Shown here: positions 54,871-63,134 of the stretch, piece by piece
Position numbering within the stretch: position 1 is the stretch's first letter
How the letters are laid out: each line of letters opens with the position of its first letter
NCBI RefSeq assembly: GCF_000283515.1
Contig: NC_015976.1
Span: 3,008,501-3,072,500 of the forward strand
Length of the DNA: 64,000 bases
DNA from: Sphingobium sp. SYK-6
Lineage (GTDB): Bacteria; Pseudomonadota; Alphaproteobacteria; Sphingomonadales; Sphingomonadaceae
Reading direction: 5' to 3'
Notes under the pieces: generated by a model
Told to the model about the DNA's origin: nothing
Database searches by the model: none
The model's input: only the letters and a program-made list of their open reading frames with translations
Translations under genes and position numbers: made by a program

Positions 54871-55589
54871 CGCCTGAGCCTGCTTTCGACGCGCATCAGG
54901 GACACCGCGCAGCGGCGCGGCTGCGTGAGCATGAAGTGCGTCGCCACGGCGATGTCCTCCGCCCTCAGCATCTCGTCGCGCCGGATGAGCGCGCGCTGTT
55001 CCTCGGGCGGGAGGTCGGGATACTGGAAGTCGGCGCCGGTCAGCCCCGGCTCGATCAGGCCCACCTTGATGTCCCGCTCCGCCACCTCCCCGCGAAGGGC
55101 ATGCGCAAAACCCTCGATGCCGGTCTTGGCGGCGACATAGACCGATCCGCCGGGCGCCTGGGACACGGCCGAGAAATCCACCGCGATCTGATAAGCGAGA
55201 TCGTCCTCGCCCTCATCCATCAGCGCGTCGGCGGGCACGGCTGCATTGATGACCGCGATGTCGAGGCCGCCCAGATAAGCCTCGGCAGCCGAGAAGAAGC
55301 GCGCGACATTCCCGCGCTCGGCAAGGTCCAGCGCGAGGCCGTCGCCATCCCCGACTTCCCGGATGCGGGCGAGCGCGTCAGCGAGATGCGCGCTGTCCCG
55401 CCCGCAGACGAAGACCCGGGCTCCTTCGCTGGCGAGCAGCACGGCGATGGCGCGCCCGATGCCGGTCGTCCCGCCCGTGACGGCCACCTTGCGCCCGGCA
55501 AGGCCGGGTTGGCGGGTGTGGGCGTCGGCAGCACGGCTGCCTGCGGCCGTGCCGGCGCCCCGTGCCGCCTGGTCGTGCGGATCGGCCAT
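54867..55589 (-). CDS. SDR-family protein with an internal deletion
   Basis: A 240-residue SDR. An Ala/Arg-rich leader precedes TGGTTGIG (about 39-46), and VYVAAK is the YxxxK motif. Between INAAV and the Tyr only about 36 residues remain, where classical SDRs have about 65, so roughly 28 residues with strand 5, helix 4 and the catalytic Ser (13 before Tyr) are missing; Asp is at that position. The frame is intact. It may be inactive as a dehydrogenase, or active with changed chemistry. It is first in the GH130 operon. Confidence 0.88.
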   Translation of the reverse strand: MADPHDQAARGAGTAAGSRAADAHTRQPGLAGRKVAVTGGTTGIGRAIAVLLASEGARVFVCGRDSAHLADALARIREVGDGDGLALDLAERGNVARFFSAAEAYLGGLDIAVINAAVPADALMDEGEDDLAYQIAVDFSAVSQAPGGSVYVAAKTGIEGFAHALRGEVAERDIKVGLIEPGLTGADFQYPDLPPEEQRALIRRDEMLRAEDIAVATHFMLTQPRRCAVSLMRVESRLRR

Positions 55590-55711
55590 GATGCTCCCTT
55601 ATGCTGGTTGAAGGTCGAGGAGCCAACGCATGGGGACAGGATTGGATGCCCGGACGCGGCGGCGCGCGGGCGCCGGGGCCTCGACCGGGGGCACAGGGAA
55701 TGGACGACGCA

Positions 55712-55744
55712 AAAACGCCCGGGAAGCAGGTCCCCGGGCGTTTT
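55712..55744. terminator. Bidirectional rho-independent terminator
   Basis: A perfect 12-bp stem, AAAACGCCCGGG (55712-55723) with CCCGGGCGTTTT (55733-55744), has A and T runs at its ends, so it can work on both strands. On the minus strand it follows the aldehyde dehydrogenase stop by 22 bases. Confidence 0.9.
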
Positions 55745-55766
55745 GTCTGTTCGATCCGTCGTCGGC

Positions 55767-57239
55767 TCAGGCGAAATAGACCGCCTTGGTCTCGAGATAA
55801 TTCTCCAGCCCCTCGAGGCCGCCGTCACGGCCGATGCCGGACTGCTTGAAGCCGCCGAAGGGCATGTGGATATCCACCATCATGCCGTTGATGGTGACCG
55901 AACCGGCGCGATACTCCCGGGCCACCGCGAAGCCGCGCTCGGCGTCCTGCGTGTAGACCGCGCCGTGCAGGCCGTAGATCGTGTCATTGGCCTTGGCGAT
56001 CATGTCCGCCTCATTGTCATAATCGACGAAGGAGACGACCGGGCCGAAAATCTCTTCCTTGAAGATCGTCATGTTCGGATCGACGTCGGTGAACACGGTC
56101 GGTTCGACGAAGAAGCCGCGGTTGAGATCGGCGGGACGCCCGCCGCCCAGCGCGAGGGTCGCGCCCTCGGCCTTGCCCTTCTCGATATAGCCCTGCACGC
56201 GCTCGAGCTGGCGCTGCATGGTGAGCGGACCCATGCCGACATCGGCCTGGAAGGGATCGCCCACCTTCACTTTCGAAACGGCGCTGGTGTAGGCGTCGAC
56301 GATCTCGGCCTTGCGGCTCTTGGGCACGAGAACGCGGGTCAGCGAGAAGCAGACCTGGCCCGTGATCGGCATGGAATAAGGCACGAGGCTCTTGAGGACA
56401 TGATCCATGTCCGCATCCTCGAGGATCATCGCCGCCGACTTGCCGCCCAGCTCCAGCGAGACGCGGGCAAGGCGCTCGGAGGCAACGCCCGCGATATGCT
56501 TGCCGGCCGCCGTGGAGCCGGTGAAGCTGATCTTGTCCACGCCGGGATGGCGGATCAGATGATCGCCCACTTCGCGGCCCGCCGGCAGCATGTTGAACAC
56601 GCCGGCCGGGATGCCGGCATCCTTGATGCACTCGGCGAGGATGTGCGCGTCGATCGGCGTTTCCGGGCTCGGCTTGCACACCATGGTGCAGCCCGCCGCC
56701 AGCGCGGCCGCGACCTTGTAGACGAGCAGCACGAGCGGCGCATTCCACGGCGTGACCGCCGCGACGACGCCCACGGGCTCCTGCACCACGCGCACCTTGT
56801 TGCCGCCCATGGAGCCGATGCGCTCCTCGATGAACGGATAGCTGTCGTTCAGCTCGCCATAGAATTTGAACAGGCCCGGCACCTGATAGCTGGCCTTGCT
56901 GGTGAAGCCGATCACGGCGCCGACCTGACCCGTCCAGGCTTCGGCGAGCTCGGGCATCCGCGCCATCAGAAGGTCGGACACTTTCTTGAGATAGGTGCCA
57001 CGCTCGGCCGGCGACATGCGCGGCCAGGGCCCCTGATCGAACGCCTTGCGCGCGGCGGCCACGGCAATGTCGACATCCGCTGTCGTCGGCTCGATATAGG
57101 TGAGGACCGTTTCCTCATTATGGGGCGTGACGACGGTCAGCTCGTTGCTGCCACTGCTGGCGCGCCATTCACCATCGATGAAGAGCTGCGCCGCGCCCCG
57201 ATCCTTGATGCCTTTGATCGTCTTGTTGAACTGATCCAT
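55767..57239 (-). CDS. NAD(P)-dependent aldehyde dehydrogenase
   Basis: A 490-residue aldehyde dehydrogenase: FTGSTAAGK cofactor motif, Glu263 in LELGGKSAAM and Cys297 in GQVCFSLTR. It is the closest relative in the window of the enzyme at 3292-4761 (same GQVC and GSTAAGK variants and a similar C-terminal GGFKQSGIGR). The start at 57239 follows TAGGAGACC. It ends in a strong terminator and so is a unit separate from the GH130 operon. The substrate is unknown. Confidence 0.95.
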   Translation of the reverse strand: MDQFNKTIKGIKDRGAAQLFIDGEWRASSGSNELTVVTPHNEETVLTYIEPTTADVDIAVAAARKAFDQGPWPRMSPAERGTYLKKVSDLLMARMPELAEAWTGQVGAVIGFTSKASYQVPGLFKFYGELNDSYPFIEERIGSMGGNKVRVVQEPVGVVAAVTPWNAPLVLLVYKVAAALAAGCTMVCKPSPETPIDAHILAECIKDAGIPAGVFNMLPAGREVGDHLIRHPGVDKISFTGSTAAGKHIAGVASERLARVSLELGGKSAAMILEDADMDHVLKSLVPYSMPITGQVCFSLTRVLVPKSRKAEIVDAYTSAVSKVKVGDPFQADVGMGPLTMQRQLERVQGYIEKGKAEGATLALGGGRPADLNRGFFVEPTVFTDVDPNMTIFKEEIFGPVVSFVDYDNEADMIAKANDTIYGLHGAVYTQDAERGFAVAREYRAGSVTINGMMVDIHMPFGGFKQSGIGRDGGLEGLENYLETKAVYFA

Positions 57240-57362
57240 CCTGCGGTCTCCTAAGAACGATTCGCCTGAGCTTCCCCTTTGCACTGGCGATTTACGCCTT
57301 TTCGCGCAAGGCTTTGCGGGGGCAATTTCCGCCTCGGGCAGGCATTCGTCCTTCTGATCCCG

Positions 57363-58052
57363 TCATTCGCCGCGCCGTCGCTCCAGATCCGCGGGCAGGA
57401 AGGTCTGGCCGCTGCGCATCTTCACGGCCGGCAGGGCGGAAACCCGCGCCTGCCAGTCCGCCAGAGCGCGCAGGCCCGGGGCGACCGGCAGCCCCGCCCC
57501 GGTGGCGAAGGCGAGCGCGGCGAAGAGCGAGATATCGGGCAGCGTGAAGCGATTGCCGGTCAGAAAGGGACTGCCGGACAGGAGCTCATCGAAATAGGGC
57601 AGGTTCGCCACCGCCTGCTGGCCACGGCGACGCCCCCATTCGGCCGCGCCCGCCCAGTCCGGCTGGCGCCAGGGCCGCAAGGCCGGGCCGAGGCCGGGCG
57701 TGCCATAATGGAAATAATCGTCGACCGGATCGAGCAGCATGATCTCGACACGGCGCTGCATCATGTGGATCAGCCCCTTCTCGCGCGCCGTGCCCCCGGT
57801 GAGTGTGGGCGGACCGGCGAGATTATCGAGATATTCGGTGATCGCGGTGCATTCCGAGAGGACGAGGCCGTCATCCAGCACCAGCACCGGTGTCTTGCCG
57901 ATCGGGTTCATCGCGAGGAACCAGGCCTGCTTCTGCTCCGCAGCGATCAGGTCGACCGTGACGAACTCGACCTGATCCTCCAGCCCCTTCTCGGCAAGGA
58001 CGATGCGGATGCGGGCAGCGTTGGGCGTGCCCTGGCGATCATAGAGCTTCAT
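57363..58052 (-). CDS. Glutathione S-transferase family protein
   Basis: A 229-residue GST: the N-terminal domain has KLYDRQGTPNAARIRIVLAEKG, NPIGKTPVLVLDDG and LSECTAITEYLD; the helical C-terminal domain follows. It may cleave ether bonds or detoxify reactive intermediates, as GSTs do in sphingomonad lignin pathways, but this is not certain. The ATG at 58052 is chosen because GGGAG lies in front of it; that site overlaps the edge of a MITE-like element. It precedes the aldehyde dehydrogenase on the same strand. Confidence 0.92.
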   Translation of the reverse strand: MKLYDRQGTPNAARIRIVLAEKGLEDQVEFVTVDLIAAEQKQAWFLAMNPIGKTPVLVLDDGLVLSECTAITEYLDNLAGPPTLTGGTAREKGLIHMMQRRVEIMLLDPVDDYFHYGTPGLGPALRPWRQPDWAGAAEWGRRRGQQAVANLPYFDELLSGSPFLTGNRFTLPDISLFAALAFATGAGLPVAPGLRALADWQARVSALPAVKMRSGQTFLPADLERRRGE

Positions 58053-58061
58053 GGCCACTCC

Positions 58062-58209
58062 CTAAGGCTGATCGACATTCAGATGATGGCGTGGCGAAAA
58101 TGGTGGTTTTTCGGGACCCGGCGCGCAGCGTACTCAAAGTACGTGAGCACCGGAAGCCCGGGAAAGCGCCATTTGCAGGCCGCCAGCGCTGGATGTCGAT
58201 TAGCCTTAG
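58062..58209. repeat. MITE-like repeat, copy 2 (with both terminal repeats)
   Basis: A 148-bp element with 21-bp terminal inverted repeats (58062-58082 and 58189-58209; two mismatches), starting CTAAGGCT at both ends read inward. An inner GTACTCAAAGTAC gives a small hairpin. Its right end contains the TAA stop codon of the SDR gene (58206-58208), and its left end touches the GST ribosome site. Copy 1 is at 20921-21048. Confidence 0.88.
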
Positions 58210-59090
58210 TCGATCACCGGCATGGCGAACAGCCGGTCCACCGTCTCGCGCCGGTAGCGCTCGAAAGCGGCGCGAGCGGCCGGCACGGGCAGCTCGGTGA
58301 GAAAGGCATCCTCGATCGTGCGATGGCGCTCCTGGACCTCCTCCAGGAACTCGGCATGAGTGAGGATGTGGAAGCGGTTCTCGCGGATCGCGTCGACCAC
58401 CAGCCGGCCCATGTCCATGGGATCGACCGCGACCCGCATGGCGGCCCAGAGATTGCGGATGAAATCGCCTTCCTCGCCCGGCGGCGCGCTGGCGTCATCC
58501 TCCGGGATCGCCATCAGCGCCGTCTTCACCGCGCCGGGATAGAGGCAGGAGACGCCGATGCCATGCGGCGCGAGATCGAGACGCAGCGCCTGCGTGAAGC
58601 CGCGCACGGCATATTTGCCGGCGGAATAAGCGCCCATGCCCGGCAGCGGAACGACGCCGGCCATGGACGAGGTGTTGACGATATGGCCGCCCTCCCCCTG
58701 CGCCTTGATGATCGGCACGATGATCTTGGTGCCATTGACCACGCCGCCAAGATTGATGCCGATCGAGCGGTCCCAGTCCTCGAAATCCGGATCGTCGGCA
58801 TTGCCGCCGCCGCCCACGCCGGCATTGTTGGCAAGCAGATGGATCTTGCCGAAGACGTCCAGCGCTTCCTGCGCCGCGGCGCGCAGATTCTCCCGATCCG
58901 CCACGTCCACCCGGATGAGATGCGTGGCATTGTTCCCCCGCAGGATCTCGCGGGCCTGATCGAGATGATCCTCATTATAGTCGGCAATGACGACCTTCAT
59001 GCCCTCGGCCAGAAAGTTGCGCACCATGCCGAGCCCGATGCCACTGGCGCCGCCGGTGACGAAGGCCACCTTGCCCGCGAAATTCCTCAT
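58206..59090 (-). CDS. Short-chain dehydrogenase/reductase
   Basis: A 294-residue SDR: TGGASGIG at residues 12-19, NNAGVG, and Tyr155 and Lys159 in the YSAGK motif with a preceding SSMAG. The C-terminal extension (DAFLTELPVPAARAAFERYR) is helical. The start at 59090 follows GAGAGGAAG; the frame extends upstream to 59180 without a ribosome site. It probably oxidises a hydroxyl group in the same pathway as the GST and aldehyde dehydrogenase downstream. Its stop codon is within the MITE-like repeat. Confidence 0.94.
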   Translation of the reverse strand: MRNFAGKVAFVTGGASGIGLGMVRNFLAEGMKVVIADYNEDHLDQAREILRGNNATHLIRVDVADRENLRAAAQEALDVFGKIHLLANNAGVGGGGNADDPDFEDWDRSIGINLGGVVNGTKIIVPIIKAQGEGGHIVNTSSMAGVVPLPGMGAYSAGKYAVRGFTQALRLDLAPHGIGVSCLYPGAVKTALMAIPEDDASAPPGEEGDFIRNLWAAMRVAVDPMDMGRLVVDAIRENRFHILTHAEFLEEVQERHRTIEDAFLTELPVPAARAAFERYRRETVDRLFAMPVID

Positions 59091-59461
59091 GCTTCCTCTC
59101 CTTCCTGCGCCGGGATGCCTCGCCCGGTCGCCGCGCAGGTTAGCTCGGCCAAGCCCCGTCAGGAATGGATAATATAGCAAGCGAAGGATCAGGGAGACAG
59201 GATCGGAGGACGTTGCATTATGCGATGATCTGGAATTTTACGACATTTTTTCAATCCATTATAGGTCGACAATTACATAGGGTGACAGAAATCCACCTCT
59301 TCCGCCCCGGAGCGGAACAGGCGGAATAGGGACGCCGGCCCGGACGCGGGACGCTTGACCGGCATTGCCCGCCGCCCCTAGGTGCCTGCGAAACGGCGAG
59401 GCCATGCGCGCAGGGCTCCCCGCCGGGAATGCGCGGCGGAACGGGCGACGGGAGAACAGAT
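59091..59461. other. Divergent intergenic region, 371 bases
   Basis: It lies between the SDR (minus) and the ketopantoate-reductase-like gene (plus). A locally AT-rich stretch at 59219-59279 (TTTTACGACATTTTTTCAAT and CATTATAGG) is a candidate promoter zone. No operator-like palindrome was recognised and no gene is evident. Confidence 0.5.
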
Positions 59462-60379
59462 ATGCGGAACATCATCGTGATCGGCGCGGGGTCCATGGGA
59501 TGCCTGTTCGCCGCGCGCATCGCGCAGAGCGGCGCGGACGTGACCCTGATCGACGTGGACCGCGAGCGGCTCGAGCGGATCGGGCGCGAAGGCATCCATC
59601 TGACCGACGACGATGGCACGCGCACCGTGCCGCTGCGGGCCGCGCTCGCGCAGGATGTGGAAGCCCCCGCCGATCTTGCGCTGCTCTTCACAAAGGGCAT
59701 GCACAGCGCCGCCGCGATCCGCTCCATTGCCCATCTCGCCGGCTCGGGCATGTATGTGCTCACGCTCCAGAACGGCCTCGGCAACCCGGAAATCGTGGCG
59801 GAGACCTTTCCCGCCGATCAGATACTCAAGGGCATCGCCGCGCTCCCGGCCGACCTGCACGGCCCGAACAGCGTCGAATCCCATGGCAGCGGCCATATCG
59901 AACTGGGGGCGATGACGCCCGCCGGGACGCAGGCCGCGCAGGCCGCCGTCGCCCTGCTCGCCCGGGCCGGCTTCGATGCGCGCCATGCCGAGGACATCGA
60001 CGTCGCGATCTGGGAGAAAGTAGCGTTCAACGCGGCGCTCAACGCGCTGGGCGCCGTGACCGGCCAGCCCAATGCAGGCATCGACAACGCGCCCGGCCGC
60101 CGCATCGTCGCGGCGATGGTGGACGAAGTGGTGGCCACCGCGAGCGCCTGTGGCGTGGCCGTGGACAAGGCGCGGATCGCCGGCGCGATCGATTTCGCGC
60201 TCACTTCCCATCGCGGCCACAAAGCCTCGATGCTGCAGGACATGATCGCCGGCCGGGCCAGCGAGATCGAGTTCATCAACGGCGCCATCTGCACGCGCGC
60301 CCGCGCCGCCGGCGTGCCCGCCCCCGTCAACGAGACCATGGCCGACCTGGTGCGCCTCATGGAGCTGACGCGCGGCTGA
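59462..60379 (+). CDS. Ketopantoate reductase family protein (PanE/ApbA)
   Basis: A 305-residue NADPH-dependent reductase fold: GAGSMGCLFAARIAQSG at the N terminus, the active-site Lys in LFTKGMHS, and EKVAFNAALNALGAVTGQ with the second Lys and Asn. In catabolic regions such proteins reduce 2-oxo acids or 2-oxo lactones other than ketopantoate. The start at 59462 follows GGGAGAACAG. It stands alone on the plus strand, and a repeat-containing gap follows it. Confidence 0.92.
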   Translation: MRNIIVIGAGSMGCLFAARIAQSGADVTLIDVDRERLERIGREGIHLTDDDGTRTVPLRAALAQDVEAPADLALLFTKGMHSAAAIRSIAHLAGSGMYVLTLQNGLGNPEIVAETFPADQILKGIAALPADLHGPNSVESHGSGHIELGAMTPAGTQAAQAAVALLARAGFDARHAEDIDVAIWEKVAFNAALNALGAVTGQPNAGIDNAPGRRIVAAMVDEVVATASACGVAVDKARIAGAIDFALTSHRGHKASMLQDMIAGRASEIEFINGAICTRARAAGVPAPVNETMADLVRLMELTRG

Positions 60380-60796
60380 GGCGAGGCGCTCGCGGCGAAC
60401 CGAAAGGCGCCTGCGCGACCGTCCGAGGCCGACCGGCTGCGCGCGGCGGCGCAAGCGGCGTGGACAGATCCCGAGGCCATGGCGGCCACCCTGTCTCGTC
60501 ACTTACGATGTCATCCCGGACTTGCTCCGGGAGCCCGCTGCCTTGAAGACCGCCAGAGCCAGCCAGTTTAAGAGGCCGAGCATCGGACTGGTCCGGGCCG
60601 GCTCGCGCGCAGTTGCCGGATATCGCGGACTGCCGCCTCAGCCCCGGACTTTTTGCAACATGGATTAGTCACCGGGCGTTCCGTCGCAACGCGGGGCCGG
60701 CAAAGGATGTTGTTCTCCTGAGAGAGGCGTCCGCCGCTCCGTAGCCGGTCGCCGGCCTCAGGGGCGCGGATGTGCAGACGCTGAGAGGAATTGTCC
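60380..60796. other. Intergenic region with repeat copy D and a candidate EcfG-type promoter
   Basis: It holds a mirror-image composite repeat (60453-60600) and, further on, GCAAC (60655-60659) separated by 17 bases from CGTT (60677-60680), close to the alphaproteobacterial general-stress (EcfG) promoter GGAAC-N16/17-CGTT but with one mismatch. No gene is evident. Confidence 0.5.
60453..60600. repeat. Composite palindromic repeat, copy D (mirror orientation)
   Basis: The tail comes first (CAAGCGGCGTGGACAGATCC, GAGGCCATGGC), then the arm TCATCCCGGACTTGCTCCGG (60511-60530) and the middle GCCTTGAAGACCGCC; the second arm is decayed (GGACTGGTCCGGG). It is the reverse complement arrangement of copies A and C. 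Confidence 0.75.
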
Positions 60797-61054
60797 GTGC
60801 AAAGACCGCATGTTCTGATCGCCACCATGACCGCGGCGCTCGCCTTGAGCGCCTGCAACCAGCAGACGGCCAGCGACGTCGACCCCGCGGAGGGGCCGGG
60901 GCGCGGGAATGTCTCGACCGACGTCATCAATGAAGTGCAGGGCGGCGGAGGCCCCGACGAGATCCCGATTTCGGCGCGTCCGGGCCCGGCGGGATCGGCG
61001 CCGCTCGCCGAGCCGGTGGACAACGCGGCCGCCAATGGGAGTGAACAGCCATGA
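60797..61054 (+). CDS. Small lipoprotein of unknown function
   Basis: An 85-residue protein with a lipoprotein signal (IATMTAALALSAC, lipobox LSAC), then a Gly/Pro-rich low-complexity tail with no known domain. The GTG at 60797 is preferred to a TTG at 60791 because GAGAGGA lies at a better distance. The stop overlaps the start of the DUF4142 gene (ATGA). It is probably anchored in the periplasmic face of a membrane. Confidence 0.82.
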   Translation: MQRPHVLIATMTAALALSACNQQTASDVDPAEGPGRGNVSTDVINEVQGGGGPDEIPISARPGPAGSAPLAEPVDNAAANGSEQP

Positions 61055-61659
61055 GACATGTTTCGGGAACAAGGACGAGCCTGGGCTTGGCGCTTCTGGC
61101 GCTGCTTCTCGCCGGTTGCAACGACCGGCAGAAGCCGTCCGAAGGCGACGGCACGGTAGCGCGCGACCATGAAGGCGTCCGGCCCGAGGGCGTTTCGAGC
61201 ACCGCTGCGCCGCTCACCAGCACTTATTATATCCCGCAGGCGACGATCGGCGACATGTATGAAGTCGAGGCCGCCGCAATCGCGTCCGAGCGGACGCGCA
61301 ATTCGGCAATCCGCGCTTTCGCGGCCCGGATGACCGAAGATCACGGAAAGACGATGAGCGAACTCCAGTCGTTCGTGGCGGCCAATCCGGTCAACCGGGC
61401 GCCCGCGCAGAATCTCGACCCCCGCCGACGCGCCATGATCGACAATCTGAAGAACGCGAGCGACGCGGAGTTCGATGACGTCTATCTCGGGCAACAGGCC
61501 GCCGCGCATGACGAGGCCTTCTACCTGCACAGCAGCTTCGCCAACAATGGCGATGACCAGAAATTACAGGAGCTTGCCGGGCGGACTGCAGAACTGATCC
61601 AGCATCACAAGCGGATGCTGACCGAGTTGGGCAGCGGGGGCGCGCAAGAAACGCAGTGA
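61051..61659 (+). CDS. DUF4142 lipoprotein
   Basis: A 202-residue lipoprotein (lipobox LLAGC, about residue 26) with a DUF4142 four-helix ferritin-like domain: EAAAIASERTRNSAIRAFA, MTEDHGKTM and QQAAAHDEAFYL. DUF4142 proteins are common stress-response envelope proteins in alphaproteobacteria and usually not enzymatically characterised. It overlaps the small lipoprotein gene by 4 bases, so the two form an operon, possibly stress-regulated (see candidate promoter 60655-60680). Confidence 0.92.
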   Translation: MRHVSGTRTSLGLALLALLLAGCNDRQKPSEGDGTVARDHEGVRPEGVSSTAAPLTSTYYIPQATIGDMYEVEAAAIASERTRNSAIRAFAARMTEDHGKTMSELQSFVAANPVNRAPAQNLDPRRRAMIDNLKNASDAEFDDVYLGQQAAAHDEAFYLHSSFANNGDDQKLQELAGRTAELIQHHKRMLTELGSGGAQETQ

Positions 61660-61848
61660 GACGGGATGCGCCCGGGACCAGCCAGAAGCGCGCGGCCCTC
61701 GCCTTCCCGCGGCGAACGGTCCGCGCGGCGTCAGGCCCAAATCACTAAAGCAGGATAAGGAAACCCCGTCTGGGGCCGGTTCCTGGCCCGGCTGGAGGAA
61801 CGAAAGCGGCGCCCGGGTTTTTCCACCCCACTGTAAACGGACAAGGGA

Positions 61849-62547
61849 ATGGAAGCCGCCTTCATGTTGATCTCGCCAGCGGAAGAACGGCGTCTGCGTC
61901 AAGCGTTCGAAACCTTCATCATGGACAGGCGCTTTCCCTGCGTGGGCGCCAAGTCGGCCCTCTCGCGCGGGACGCTGCATGTCCTTGTCGGCTGGTCGAT
62001 CGACAGCGGCTGGGACGATGTGCGGCTGCACCGCGAGCTGCTTGCCTGGGCCGACTCCTACAGCGCGGACCCCGGCCTGTTCCGCAGCCTCGCGATCATT
62101 TTCGCCAAGCCCGTCCCGCTGGACGAGGAAGCCTTCGAACGCGCGATGTGGGACCGGCTCCAGTCCCTCGCGGACAAGGACGCCTGGCTCGGCGTGCCGT
62201 TCGACGAGCGGGTGAGCGGCGATCCGGACGACCCGCATTTCTCGCTCAGCTTCGGCGGGGAAGCCTTTTTCGCCGTTGGGCTGCATCCCGCCGCCAGCCG
62301 GCCGGCGCGCCGCTTCGAGCGCCCGGTGATCGTCTTCAACCTGCACGATCAGTTCGAGCAGCTGCGGCAGGAAGGGCGCTACGAGAAAATCCGCGAGACC
62401 ATCATCGGCCGGGATACGGACCTCGCCGGATCGCCCAACCCCATGCTCTCCCGCCACGGCGAGTCGAGCGAAGCGGCGCAGTATAGCGGCCGGCTGGTCG
62501 GGAATGACTGGAAATGCCCCTTCCACGATCCGCGAGCGGCGGTATGA
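61849..62547 (+). CDS. YqcI/YcgG family protein (GntA-like heme enzyme)
   Basis: A 232-residue protein. RRFPCVGAKSALSRG near the N terminus and NPMLSRHGESSEAAQYSGR near the C terminus are hallmarks of the YqcI/YcgG family, in which GntA is a heme-dependent N-hydroxylase in guanitoxin biosynthesis. The reaction here is unknown; N-oxygenation of a guanidine or amine is a reasonable guess. The stop overlaps the DUF1989 gene start (ATGA). No signal peptide. Confidence 0.9.
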   Translation: MEAAFMLISPAEERRLRQAFETFIMDRRFPCVGAKSALSRGTLHVLVGWSIDSGWDDVRLHRELLAWADSYSADPGLFRSLAIIFAKPVPLDEEAFERAMWDRLQSLADKDAWLGVPFDERVSGDPDDPHFSLSFGGEAFFAVGLHPAASRPARRFERPVIVFNLHDQFEQLRQEGRYEKIRETIIGRDTDLAGSPNPMLSRHGESSEAAQYSGRLVGNDWKCPFHDPRAAV

Positions 62548-63134
62548 CGCCGCAGCGCATCCCCCCGCGCTCGGGCGTGGCCTTCGAGCTTCTCAAGGGC
62601 CAGCGCTTGACGGTCATCGACCCGGAAGGGACGCAGGTCGCGGACCTGCTCGCCTATAACCGCGCCGACGTGCGCGAGGTGCTGAGCAACGGGCGCACGC
62701 TCGATTATGAAGAGACGATCCGCCTCACGACCGGCAACCGGCTCTGGTCCAACCGGTCCAATGTCCTGCTCGCCATCGAGCAGGACACGGTCGGCTGTCA
62801 CGACTTCCTGCTGACGCCGTGCAGCGTCGACACCTTCCTGCATTTCTATCCCGACAAGCCGGTGGCGCCCGGATGCTTCGGCAATCTCGCCGCCACGCTC
62901 GCGCCCTACGGCATCGCGGAAGACATGATTCCGGTGGCGTTCAACTGCTTCATGAACGTGCCGGTGGGGCCGGACGGCAAGATCAGCGTGCTGCCTCCGC
63001 TGAGCCGCGCGGGCGACAGGATCGTGCTGCGCGCGGAAATGGACCTCGTCATCGGCCTGACGGCCTGCTCCGCTTATGCGAGCAATGGCGGCAGCTTTAA
63101 GCCGATCGACTATCTCATCGAGGACCCGGGCTGA
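62544..63134 (+). CDS. DUF1989 (urea carboxylase-associated) family protein
   Basis: A 196-residue protein of the DUF1989 family: IPPRSGVAFELLKGQRLTVID, GTQVADLLAYN, LTPCSVDTF and PVAFNCFMNVPVG. Members often accompany urea or guanidine carboxylases and amidolyases; a conserved Cys and His suggest a metal site. The start at 62544 overlaps the YqcI/YcgG gene, so the two are coupled. The last 25 bases overlap the convergent gene's end. The function is unknown, but the pair points to a nitrogen-rich compound. Confidence 0.9.
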   Translation: MTPQRIPPRSGVAFELLKGQRLTVIDPEGTQVADLLAYNRADVREVLSNGRTLDYEETIRLTTGNRLWSNRSNVLLAIEQDTVGCHDFLLTPCSVDTFLHFYPDKPVAPGCFGNLAATLAPYGIAEDMIPVAFNCFMNVPVGPDGKISVLPPLSRAGDRIVLRAEMDLVIGLTACSAYASNGGSFKPIDYLIEDPG

